Assembly (NCBI GenBank): GCA_041168985.1
Contig: JBEEKA010000093.1
Span: forward strand, 1-21,678
Reading direction: 5' to 3'
Origin: ZC4RG30 sp041168985
GTDB taxonomy: Bacteria > Pseudomonadota > Gammaproteobacteria > Steroidobacterales > Steroidobacteraceae
DNA: 21,678 nucleotides
In this document: piece by piece, positions 15,419-21,678 of the stretch
Layout of the letters: each line of letters begins with the position of its first letter
Numbering within the stretch: position 1 is the first letter of the stretch
Program-made: the position numbers and the translations under genes
The notes under the pieces: generated by a model
Told to the model about the DNA's origin: nothing
What the model saw: only the letters and a program-made list of their open reading frames with translations
Database searches by the model: none

Positions 15419-15864
15419 CGGCCGATGCCCTTCTTCAGCAGCGCGGCGAAGTCGGGCCGCAGCGCAAGCGTCGGGCTGGCCGGCGTCGGCGCCGGGAGCG
15501 TGCCCTCGGGCAGCACCTGCAGCAGGTTCACGCGGCCCGGGGCCACGCCCAACAGCACCTGCTGCGAACCGACCTGCAGCACGACGGCGCGTTCGCGCGC
15601 ACCGAGCGCGACCTGCGCCACGATCTGCAGGGATTCCGTGCCACCGCTGATCCCGCGCAGCCGCCGCATGACGAAGGCCACGCCGAAGATCGCGGCCAGC
15701 ACGACCAGCAGCGCGAACGTCACCTGCCCGAGGCCGCCGGCACCCGAGGTCCCGGTCGAAACCGCTGCGGCGGGTGCGGCGAAGGCCGGCGCCGCGCCCT
15801 GCTCCGCGGCAAGTCCCGCGAACGGCAGCAACAGCGCATTCACCAGGGCGAAGCAGCGTTTCAC
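15415..15864 (-). CDS. fliO: Flagellar biosynthesis protein FliO
   Basis: A 149-residue protein with a signal-peptide-like start (LVNALLLPFAGLAAE), a Gly/Ala-rich segment and a membrane helix at about residues 47-66 (VTFALLVVLAAIFGVAFVMRRL region). It ends in a small cytoplasmic domain with QVALGARERAVVLQVGSQQVLLG, characteristic of FliO. FliO helps assemble FliP rings. The start is GTG, 6 bases after the fliN stop. Sequence conservation of FliO is low, so position adds weight. Confidence 0.9.
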   Translation of the reverse strand: MKRCFALVNALLLPFAGLAAEQGAAPAFAAPAAAVSTGTSGAGGLGQVTFALLVVLAAIFGVAFVMRRLRGISGGTESLQIVAQVALGARERAVVLQVGSQQVLLGVAPGRVNLLQVLPEGTLPAPTPASPTLALRPDFAALLKKGIGR

Positions 15865-15870
15865 GTCAGG

Positions 15871-16266
15871 TCACTTCAGCTTGCGGATGCGTTCGGCGGG
15901 GCTGATCACGTCGGTCAGCCGGATGCCGAACTTCTCGTTCACCACCACGACCTCGCCATGGGCGATCAGCGTGCCGTTCACGTAGACGTCCAGCGGTTCG
16001 CCCGCGGCACGCTCCAGTTCAACGACGGAACCCTGGTTGAGCTGCAGGAGGCTGCGGATCGGCAGTCGCGTGCGCCCGACTTCCAGCGACAGGGTGACCG
16101 GCACGTCGAGGATGACGTCCATGTTCACCTCGCTGGTCGAGCCCTCGTCCATGCCCATCGGCATCATCATCGCGTCGGGCTGCACGGCAGGTGGCAGGTC
16201 CATGCCGGGATTGGCCATCGCCATCGCGGCGAGCATGTCGGCTTCGCTGATGTTCTCGTTGCTCAT
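15871..16266 (-). CDS. fliN: Flagellar motor switch protein FliN
   Basis: A 131-residue C-ring protein. The N-terminal 45 residues are Met/Ala/Pro-rich and variable. The C-terminal domain (about 50-131) holds DVPVTLSLEVGRTRLPIR, LQLNQGSVVELERAAGEPLDVYVNG and HGEVVVVNEKFGIRLTDVIS, the SpoA fold of FliN. It should bind FliH to dock the export ATPase, and FliM in the switch. The gene follows fliL by only 10 bases, and fliM, usually between them, is absent. Its own sequence looks normal and is not a FliM-FliN fusion. Only a weak AAGG lies upstream of the ATG. Confidence 0.95.
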   Translation of the reverse strand: MSNENISEADMLAAMAMANPGMDLPPAVQPDAMMMPMGMDEGSTSEVNMDVILDVPVTLSLEVGRTRLPIRSLLQLNQGSVVELERAAGEPLDVYVNGTLIAHGEVVVVNEKFGIRLTDVISPAERIRKLK

Positions 16267-16276
16267 CGTGGCGGCC

Positions 16277-16774
16277 TTACTGCATTACGAAGCTGGTGAA
16301 ATAGAGGTTCTCGAGCTTCTCGCCCTTCTCGCCCTCGGTTTCGATGAGCTTGCGGACGGTTTCGAGGGCTTCCTGACGCAGGTGTTCCTTGCCCTCTCGA
16401 TTGGAGAGTTCCTCGACCTGTTGCGCGCCGAGCAGCAACAGCAGGTCATTGCGGATCGCCGGGTCGTGCGACTTCAGGAACTCGACGAACTCCGGCTCGC
16501 GGGTCATCAGCTGGACGGCGACCTGCAGGAACTTGGCATGGCCGGATTCGAAATTGACGACGAAGGGCGGATCGAGCGCGACGTACTGCGACGGTTTCCT
16601 GGGCTCGACCTTCTCGGCGTGGGCCTCGCCTTCCTTCTTGTCACCACCGCGCATCATCAGGAATGCCGTGGCACCGCCACCGATCAGCACGACGGCTGCC
16701 GCGATGAGGATGATCAGCTTCTTCTTGCCCGGCTTGGGCGCTTCGGCTTCGGCGGGAGCAGGGGCATTCGACAT
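16277..16774 (-). CDS. fliL: Flagellar basal body protein FliL
   Basis: A 165-residue single-pass inner membrane protein linked to stator function. The cytoplasmic N-terminus is Pro/Ala/Lys-rich, the helix spans about residues 20-41, and the periplasmic domain contains YVALDPPFVVNFESGHAKFLQVAVQLMTR-like sequence near 73-100. It ends VMQ, as in many FliL proteins, so the gene is complete. GAAGGA lies 8 bases before the ATG, and a strong sigma-54 promoter is about 55 bases upstream, making fliL the first gene of a new transcription unit. Confidence 0.93.
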   Translation of the reverse strand: MSNAPAPAEAEAPKPGKKKLIILIAAAVVLIGGGATAFLMMRGGDKKEGEAHAEKVEPRKPSQYVALDPPFVVNFESGHAKFLQVAVQLMTREPEFVEFLKSHDPAIRNDLLLLLGAQQVEELSNREGKEHLRQEALETVRKLIETEGEKGEKLENLYFTSFVMQ

Positions 16775-16829
16775 GGCGTGGATCCTTCAGAGGGTGTGTT
16801 GTCGGTGTGACGCCACCCGAAGGACCTGC

Positions 16830-16845
16830 AGCAAGGGCCGTGCCA
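16830..16845 (-). promoter_or_regulatory. Sigma-54 (RpoN) promoter for the fliL operon
   Basis: TGGCACGGCCCTTGCT on the minus strand is a full match to the sigma-54 consensus TGGCAC-N5-TTGCW. It lies in the 173-base gap between fliK and fliL, about 55 bases before the fliL start codon. In Pseudomonas the corresponding fliL operon is transcribed by sigma-54 with the activator FleQ, so the same control is likely here. AT-rich DNA (about 16881-16890) and several inverted repeats lie upstream and could hold activator sites. Confidence 0.85.
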
Positions 16846-16855
16846 GCCCGGACCG

Positions 16856-16873
16856 CAAGCCCGCAGGGGCTTG
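16856..16873. repeat. Perfect 7-base inverted repeat upstream of the sigma-54 promoter
   Basis: CAAGCCCGCAGGGGCTTG has 7-base arms around a 4-base loop, 10 bases upstream of the -24 element. No T run follows on either strand. It could end fliK-side transcripts or be a protein site; the sequence alone does not decide. Confidence 0.5.
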
Positions 16874-16931
16874 AAATCACGGGATTTTTACCAGACGCCG
16901 GCCACCGACGGAAATCGGCGGCTCAAGGATG

Positions 16932-16947
16932 CGACGGAATTCCGTCG
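16932..16947. repeat. 16-base perfect palindrome directly after the fliK stop
   Basis: CGACGGAATTCCGTCG is exactly self-complementary and abuts the fliK stop codon. As RNA it would give a 6-base-pair stem with a 4-base loop but no U tract, so a classical terminator is not supported. A further imperfect inverted repeat, CCACCGA...TCGGCGG, lies at 16902-16921. Confidence 0.5.
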
Positions 16948-18279
16948 TCAGGCATAGGTATCGAGCAGCCCGGCATGCCGTGCAACGGTCGCAGCGGCCA
17001 GCGACACGTCCATTTCGCCGGCCACCGGCGTGTCACCGCCCGTGCCGGCAAACCCGGCGCCGGACGATCCGGCCTGCGGGGCCTGCTGCCGCGGCGGCTC
17101 GCGGAACACGCCCGCATCGGACAGCTGCATGCCCTGCGCCGCGAACATTTCGCGCAACCGCGGCAGCGAATCCTGCAGGGCGGCGCGGGTGTCGGCATGC
17201 TGGGCGCCGAACCAGACGGTGGTCTTGCCGTCGTCCTGGGTTCGGATCTGCACTTCGACAGGCCCGAGGTGTTCGGGCGACAGGCGGAGCGCACCCTGCC
17301 GCTCGCCGCGGGTCGCCATCAGGGTCAGGCGTGCCCCGATCGAGTCCGCCCATTGCGCCGTGCCAACCTGCTCGCGGATCAACACGGGCTGCTGCGCCTC
17401 GCCGGTCGCGGCATCGCCGGCCACCGGCGCGGTGGCCAGCGTGGTCGTGAACGCCGCCTGCCTGGATCCGTCGGCGCCTGCCGGCGCGGCATCCGGGCGA
17501 CGCTCGCCGGACAGCAGCGCCGCCAGCGACTGGAAATCGGCGGACTTCGCCGTTCCGGCCGGCGCAGCGGCGGGCAGGGACGTCGGCGTTTCCGACGGCG
17601 GGACGAGCCCCTCGGCGCCATCGGTCAGCTCGAGCCGCGGTGCCAAGGGCGCTGCGGGCTTTGCCGGAGCCAGGGTCGCGCTGACAAGCGCCTCGGATGC
17701 CGGAGGCATCGCCGTGGCATCCGAAGGCAGTTCGGTGACACCCGCCGGCACGAGCAGCGGCGCAACGGCCGCGCCTGCCCTGGCGACCGATGCGCCGGTC
17801 GGGTTCCCCGCCGGCTGCGCCGTGGACGCAGGCGCGGACGCCGACGCAGACGTGGGCGTGGATCGTGTCGTGGCGGCGGCCACCTGCATCGCGGGCGTGC
17901 CAGCCAGCATCTGGGCCATCACGGCCATGGCAGCGGCGGCCGCTTCCGGTGAAGTCGGCGCGCTTGGTGGTTCGGAGGGCGTCTCGTCGGCGGTGGTGCC
18001 GAGGATCAGGCTGGCGAGCGGGGACTCCGGTGCTGTCGACAGCGCTGCAGGCAACGTCGCCGGATCCGCCGGGAGCAGGTTGGCGACAGGTTGCGTGGCC
18101 GCCTGGGCGGCGTTCGGCACCGGCACCCCGGCGAGCACCCCGAGCATGCCGAGGAACCCGCCCGGCGCGGCCGATGCATCCGCCGTGGTCGTGGCATCCG
18201 AAGCGCCTGCCAGGGCGTTACCCGGCGGCGCAGCGGGATTGACGGAGGGAGTGATGGCCATGAGTGTTCCTGGTGACAT
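16948..18279 (-). CDS. fliK: Flagellar hook-length control protein FliK
   Basis: A 443-residue protein. The first 300 residues are Ala/Pro/Thr-rich and low in complexity, as expected for the extended ruler part. The C-terminal substrate-switch domain (about 305-392) carries GALRLSPEHLGPVEVQIR (from 329) and LPRLREMFAAQGMQL, both diagnostic. FliK is exported during hook growth and signals FlhB to change substrate. Two starts are possible: ATG at 18279 (3 bases before is the fliJ stop region) or ATG at 18261, giving MAITPSVNP, which has AGGA at better spacing and may be the true start. A 173-base gap with a sigma-54 promoter follows. Confidence 0.92.
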   Translation of the reverse strand: MSPGTLMAITPSVNPAAPPGNALAGASDATTTADASAAPGGFLGMLGVLAGVPVPNAAQAATQPVANLLPADPATLPAALSTAPESPLASLILGTTADETPSEPPSAPTSPEAAAAAMAVMAQMLAGTPAMQVAAATTRSTPTSASASAPASTAQPAGNPTGASVARAGAAVAPLLVPAGVTELPSDATAMPPASEALVSATLAPAKPAAPLAPRLELTDGAEGLVPPSETPTSLPAAAPAGTAKSADFQSLAALLSGERRPDAAPAGADGSRQAAFTTTLATAPVAGDAATGEAQQPVLIREQVGTAQWADSIGARLTLMATRGERQGALRLSPEHLGPVEVQIRTQDDGKTTVWFGAQHADTRAALQDSLPRLREMFAAQGMQLSDAGVFREPPRQQAPQAGSSGAGFAGTGGDTPVAGEMDVSLAAATVARHAGLLDTYA

Positions 18280-18281
18280 GT

Positions 18282-18731
18282 TCAGGGTGTCTCTTTCCGT
18301 CGCCGCAGCAGCTGTTGCGACAGCTCGTCGCTGGCAACCTGCTCGCGGCGTTCCTGTTCACGGAATTCCTCGCTGCGCCACTGGGTGACGACGGTATCGA
18401 GGGCCTTGACCCGCACGGCGGCGCCTTGCCAGAGCCGTGTTTCGAGCACGACTTCCTGACGGGCCCCGGCGACGACGAGGCCCTGCTGCCGGACGGCCTC
18501 GGCCAGTCGTGCCAGGAAGGCCTGGTAATCACGCAGGGCAAGCCCGCTCGCGCCGTCGGCCACGCGCCGCGTGAAATTCAGTTCGTAGTCGCGCTGGTAA
18601 TCCTGCAGCTCGCCGAGTTTCTTCTCGGCATCCGAGAGCTTGCGCTGGGCGTCGGCGACACGGCGCGCGGCGCGCTTCTCGTCCTCGCCCATCACGCGCT
18701 GCACGGGTTGGATGCGTTCCGAGCGTGTCAT
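18282..18731 (-). CDS. fliJ: Flagellar export chaperone FliJ
   Basis: A 149-residue, highly charged, almost fully helical protein of the size and pattern of FliJ. FliJ forms an antiparallel coiled coil that sits in the centre of the FliI hexamer and links it to FlhA. The segment DEKRAARRVADAQRKLSDAEKKL near residues 17-39 and later Gln/Glu/Arg-rich stretches show the coiled coil. Its ATG overlaps the fliI stop (ATGA). FliJ sequence is weakly conserved, so position contributes to the call. Confidence 0.9.
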   Translation of the reverse strand: MTRSERIQPVQRVMGEDEKRAARRVADAQRKLSDAEKKLGELQDYQRDYELNFTRRVADGASGLALRDYQAFLARLAEAVRQQGLVVAGARQEVVLETRLWQGAAVRVKALDTVVTQWRSEEFREQERREQVASDELSQQLLRRRKETP

Positions 18732-20083
18732 TCAGCTTCTCCGAAGAGCGCGCCCAGCTGGTCGACGCTTTCCGCCATGCTGACACGCTCCGGGATGGCC
18801 TGCTGCAGGAAGCGCGTCACATGCGGCCATTGCGCGATCGCGGCATCGATGCGGGGATCGCTGCCGCGCTGGTAGGCGCCGATCGCGATGAGGTCCCGGT
18901 TCTGCTGGTACAGGGATAGCGACTGCTTGAGCAGGCGCGCGGCCTCGAACTGCGGCTCGGGGACGATGTCGTGCATGACGCGGCTGATCGACGCCTCGAT
19001 GTCGATGGCCGGATAGTGCCCCGTTTCGGCAATGCGCCGCGACAGGACGATGTGGCCGTCGAGGATCGCGCGTGCCGCATCGGCGATCGGATCGTTCTGG
19101 TCGTCGCCTTCGGCCAGCACGGTATAAAAGGCGGTGATCGACCCGGAATCGCTCGCGCCATTCCCGGCGCGCTCGACCAGCGAAGGCAGGCGCGCGAACA
19201 CCGAAGGCGGATAACCCTTGGTCGCCGGCGCCTCGCCGATAGCGAGCCCGATCTCGCGTTGCGCCTGCGCGAAGCGCGTCAGCGAATCCATGATGAGCAG
19301 GACGTTCAGGCCCTGGTCGCGGAAATGCTCGGCTATGGCCGTGGCACGCCAGGCGCCATGCAGGCGCATCAGCGGCGTGTTGTCCGCGGGCGAGGCCACC
19401 ACCACGGAACGCCGCAGGCCCTCCGGCCCCAGGATCCTCTCGATGAATTCCTTCACCTCGCGGCCGCGTTCGCCGATGAGCCCTACGACGATCACGTCGG
19501 CCTCGGTGTAGCGGGCCATCATGCCGAGCAGCACCGACTTGCCGACGCCGGAGCCTGCGAAAAGGCCGATGCGCTGTCCCCGCCCGACCGTCAGCATCGC
19601 GTTGATCGCGCGGACACCGACATCGAGCGTGCGCGTGATCGGCGATCGGTTCAGCGGGTTCATCGGCACGCCCATCAATCGCCCGCGTGCTTCGCAGGTG
19701 ATGGGCCCCTTGCCATCCAGCGGCTGTCCGGCACCGTCGATGACGCGGCCGAGCAATTCGGGTCCGACCGGCACGTCGCCCGCGCCAAGGCGCGGCACGA
19801 CGCGCGCGCCGGGCCGCAGGCCATGCAGTTCCCCGGTGGGCATGAGGTAGATGCGGTCGCCGGAAAAGCCCACGACCTCGGCGTCGATGGCGGGACCGGT
19901 GCCAGTCAGCACTTCGCAGCGGTCGCCCACGGCGGCCTGGCATCCCTGCGCTTCGAGCGTGAGGCCCACCATGCGCGTGAGCCGCCCTTCCACCGGCGGC
20001 GGCGACATCTGGCTCACGGCGCGCAGGCTGCGCTCCAGCTGCGAACTCCAGTTGCGGGACAGCGTGGCGACCGTGGTGCTCAT
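18728..20083 (-). CDS. fliI: Flagellum-specific export ATPase FliI
   Basis: A 451-residue F1-beta-like ATPase that energises export and unfolds substrates with FliH and FliJ. The P-loop is GSGVGKS (177-183) in RIGLFAGSGVGKSVLLGMMA. VVGLIGERGREVKEFIE, LLIMDSLTRFAQAQREIGLA and GEAPATKGYPPSVFA are family signatures. The N-terminal docking region is about residues 1-30. Length is normal. Its ATG overlaps the fliH stop, and its end overlaps fliJ, so fliHIJ are tightly coupled. Confidence 0.97.
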   Translation of the reverse strand: MSTTVATLSRNWSSQLERSLRAVSQMSPPPVEGRLTRMVGLTLEAQGCQAAVGDRCEVLTGTGPAIDAEVVGFSGDRIYLMPTGELHGLRPGARVVPRLGAGDVPVGPELLGRVIDGAGQPLDGKGPITCEARGRLMGVPMNPLNRSPITRTLDVGVRAINAMLTVGRGQRIGLFAGSGVGKSVLLGMMARYTEADVIVVGLIGERGREVKEFIERILGPEGLRRSVVVASPADNTPLMRLHGAWRATAIAEHFRDQGLNVLLIMDSLTRFAQAQREIGLAIGEAPATKGYPPSVFARLPSLVERAGNGASDSGSITAFYTVLAEGDDQNDPIADAARAILDGHIVLSRRIAETGHYPAIDIEASISRVMHDIVPEPQFEAARLLKQSLSLYQQNRDLIAIGAYQRGSDPRIDAAIAQWPHVTRFLQQAIPERVSMAESVDQLGALFGEAE

Positions 20084-20751
20084 GGCAGCGGACCCGGCGG
20101 CGGCGGCGCCTCCCCTTCAGGATGCTTCGCCAGCACTTCCTCGGTGATCGCCGCGAGCCGGGACTCGAGCCGCGCATCGACCGTCGCCGACTCCGCGATG
20201 ACGCGGCAGTCCCCGCGCGACAGCGAAGGATCCTCGATGAAGGTCCACAACGCGCCGGACTCCGACAACGGGGGCCTGTCGCGCAGCAGCGCGGCGTCGG
20301 CCGGGTGGAGCTGGATGCGCACGTCGCGCACGGCCGCGGGCAGGAGGCCCACGGTGTCCTTCACGATGCCGATCACCAGTTCGGGATCGGCTTTCAGTTC
20401 ACGGCGCAGCAGCTGGGCACCGACTGCAAGCGCGAGCCCTGCCAGCTGTCGCTGCACCTCGGCATCGACGAGCTCGAGCGGGCGCGCAAGCGCGGCGAGC
20501 GTCTTGGCGAGCAGTGCCGACTGCGCGTCGAGCTGCCGCATTCGCGCATCGATTTCTGCCTGAGCTTGGGCAAGCCCTTCGGCTCTGCCATCGGTCTTTG
20601 CCTGTTCACGGATCGAGTCCTCCTCGATTTCAAGTTCACGCGAGCGCCGTACGCGGCGGCCGGCAATGGCCTCCACGCCGCTCATGTCGGGCAGCGCCCA
20701 GGCCTGCACGGCCGTGCCGTCGTCGACGCTCAGGATGTTCGGTTCGATCAT
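20080..20751 (-). CDS. fliH: Flagellar export ATPase regulator FliH
   Basis: A 223-residue cytoplasmic protein that binds FliI and tethers it to FliN. The start MIEPNILSVDDGTAVQAWALP resembles FliH openings. A charged helical region (about 40-100) follows, then the C-terminal FliI-binding domain with LAVGAQLLRRELKADPELVIGIVKD near 127-151. The gene starts only 18 bases after the fliF stop, where fliG would normally intervene. No Shine-Dalgarno-like sequence is visible in those bases, which is odd for a gene not overlapping its neighbour. Confidence 0.92.
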   Translation of the reverse strand: MIEPNILSVDDGTAVQAWALPDMSGVEAIAGRRVRRSRELEIEEDSIREQAKTDGRAEGLAQAQAEIDARMRQLDAQSALLAKTLAALARPLELVDAEVQRQLAGLALAVGAQLLRRELKADPELVIGIVKDTVGLLPAAVRDVRIQLHPADAALLRDRPPLSESGALWTFIEDPSLSRGDCRVIAESATVDARLESRLAAITEEVLAKHPEGEAPPPPGPLP

Positions 20752-20769
20752 GTGTCAGTCGCCGGGATA

Positions 20770-21678
20770 TCAGTCGTCGGCCTGTACCCAGTCCTTCACG
20801 ACCTGGGCCACGCGCGCCGGGTCCTTGGTCACGTGACCCCGCGCCATCGCGATCTGCTGGTCATAGCCCGCGTTGGAAGCACCGCCACCGGCCGTCGTCG
20901 ACGGTGCGCCCGGAGCGCCGCCACCCTGGGACCCCGCTTCGGCCGCAGGGCCCGCGACCGCCAGCGCAGGCAGTTCACCCGCCGGGCCCGCGACCGCCAG
21001 ACGCTGGCGTGGCGCCGCACCGCCACCGGTCAGGTTCCGGATCAGCGGTCGGACGACGAACAACAGCAACAGCGCGACGATGATGAGACCCGACCCGAGC
21101 TTGGCGAGATCGCGGACCATCGGCTGTTCCCACAGCGGCAGCTTGTCCATCTCCGGCACGTCCATCGCGGAGGCGGACACCGGATGGAACCCCTGGTTCA
21201 CGACCGAGACGGAATCGCCGCGCTTTTCGTCGAAGCCCACCGCGTCCTTCACCAGCGAGGTGAAACGGGCGAGCTGCTCGTCGGTCAGCGGCGTTTCCTC
21301 CGTCTTGCCACTGGCATCGGTGGTGCGGAGGTTGTCCACGAGCACTGCGACCGACAGGCGCTGCAGTCGGCCCGAGGGCTGGCGGACGTAAGCCACCGTG
21401 CGGTTGATTTCATAGGTGCGGTTGGCCTGCTTGGACGTGTTGTCCGGGCCCTGCGGCGCGGCGGGCTGCGCGGGCTGAGCTGCGGCGGCGGCGCCGGGTC
21501 GGCCCGCGGCAGCGCCCTGCCCGGCCGCCGCGGGCGGCGTGCCGGTCTGCGCGGTGCGCGCGACCACGGAGCCACCCTGAGGCGGCTGGTTGCTCAGCGC
21601 CCCGGGCACTCCCCCGGTGGGCGCTCCCGGCGCATTGCGCGACAGTTCCTCGGTCACCTGCTCGGTGCGCACGATCTG
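20770..21678 (-). CDS. fliF: Flagellar MS-ring protein FliF, C-terminal part
   Basis: The last 303 residues are visible; the N-terminus lies beyond the window. They include the end of the periplasmic domain (GVPGALSNQPP, then an Ala/Pro/Gly-rich loop and the NRTYEINRTV segment), the second membrane helix (about visible residues 192-213, GLIIVALLLLFVVRPL) and the cytoplasmic tail. The tail ends with the FliG-binding helix IAMARGHVTKDPARVAQVVKDWV and acidic residues, matching the family. The gene ends in TGA and is complete at this end. The intact FliG-binding tail argues that a FliG partner exists somewhere in the genome. A 17-base direct repeat duplicates part of the tail linker. Confidence 0.95.
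   Translation of the reverse strand, partial: QIVRTEQVTEELSRNAPGAPTGGVPGALSNQPPQGGSVVARTAQTGTPPAAAGQGAAAGRPGAAAAAQPAQPAAPQGPDNTSKQANRTYEINRTVAYVRQPSGRLQRLSVAVLVDNLRTTDASGKTEETPLTDEQLARFTSLVKDAVGFDEKRGDSVSVVNQGFHPVSASAMDVPEMDKLPLWEQPMVRDLAKLGSGLIIVALLLLFVVRPLIRNLTGGGAAPRQRLAVAGPAGELPALAVAGPAAEAGSQGGGAPGAPSTTAGGGASNAGYDQQIAMARGHVTKDPARVAQVVKDWVQADD
20948..21000 (-). repeat. Short tandem duplication in the FliF tail linker
   Basis: The 17-base sequence GGGCCCGCGACCGCCAG occurs at 20948-20964 and again at 20984-21000, a 36-base period. In protein it gives two copies of LAVAGPA about 12 residues apart, in the low-complexity linker before the FliG-binding helix. It is an in-frame duplication in a region tolerant of length change. 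Confidence 0.75.

Noticed and set aside
13592..15985. A long plus-strand open frame (about 797 codons) opposite fliR, fliQ, fliP and fliO
   Set aside because: It crosses several well-defined minus-strand genes, has a low-complexity charged composition, and has no domain or ribosome binding site to support it.
15871..16266. Possible FliM-FliN fusion to explain the missing fliM
   Set aside because: The product is only 131 residues and contains one FliN-type C-terminal domain with no FliM middle domain or CheY-binding N-terminus.
18732..20177. A 481-codon minus-strand frame overlapping fliI and fliH
   Set aside because: It is the out-of-frame shadow of fliI, whose P-loop and other signatures are in the neighbouring frame.

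Overview
The window is GC-rich, densely coded DNA from a bacterium that is most probably a gammaproteobacterium with polar flagella, of the Xanthomonadales/Steroidobacterales/Nevskiales type. This rests on the flagellar gene order (fliF-fliH-fliI-fliJ-fliK-fliL-fliN-fliO-fliP-fliQ-fliR-flhB-flhA-flhF-flhG-fliA-motC-motD), on the FlhF/FlhG polar-number pair, on a sigma-54 promoter inside the cluster, and on the tRNA-Met sequence. The species cannot be named from the sequence.

Left part (1 to about 3514). A secreted DUF1080-type protein (3-keto-glycoside hydrolase family) runs leftward off the window. Divergently, an operon encodes a TIM-barrel sugar isomerase/epimerase-like protein and a small DUF6379-type protein, which together look like the alpha and beta subunits of a C-glycoside deglycosidase. 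They are followed by a TetR-type regulator and an exported, divergent nucleoside-hydrolase-like protein. The 113-base divergent intergenic region holds a 19-base near-palindrome that could be the regulator's operator. The set suggests catabolism of oxidised (3-keto) plant glycosides.

Middle (3545 to 3670). An elongator tRNA-Met gene with encoded CCA lies on the minus strand. It has its own sigma-70-like promoter, whose -35 box overlaps the stop codon of the last motility gene.

Right part (3667 to 21678, all minus strand). This is one continuous flagellar/motility cluster read from right to left. It encodes the end of the MS ring (FliF), the export ATPase complex (FliH, FliI, FliJ), the hook-length ruler (FliK), then FliL, FliN and FliOPQR-FlhB-FlhA (export gate). 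After these come FlhF and FlhG (placement and number of flagella), FliA (sigma-28) and the MotC/MotD stator. It ends with two HDOD proteins flanking a DUF2802 membrane/coiled-coil protein. A near-perfect sigma-54 promoter lies before fliL, and a good sigma-54 match lies before the DUF2802 gene.

The most unusual point is what is missing. fliG is absent between fliF and fliH, and fliM is absent between fliL and fliN. No cheY, cheZ, cheA or cheB lies between fliA and motC, and no ParC/ParP/CheW genes lie between motD and the DUF2802 gene. The genes missing from their usual slots are the rotor-switch and chemotaxis-output genes, while the export, stator and polar-placement genes are intact. FliF keeps its FliG-binding tail, so the simplest reading is that FliG and FliM are encoded elsewhere in the genome. 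A genuinely switchless apparatus, or a deletion in the assembled sequence, are the alternatives. Two related HDOD proteins sit where the chemotaxis-array genes often lie. No gap between genes exceeds about 175 bases. I saw no CRISPR array, insertion sequence or rRNA.
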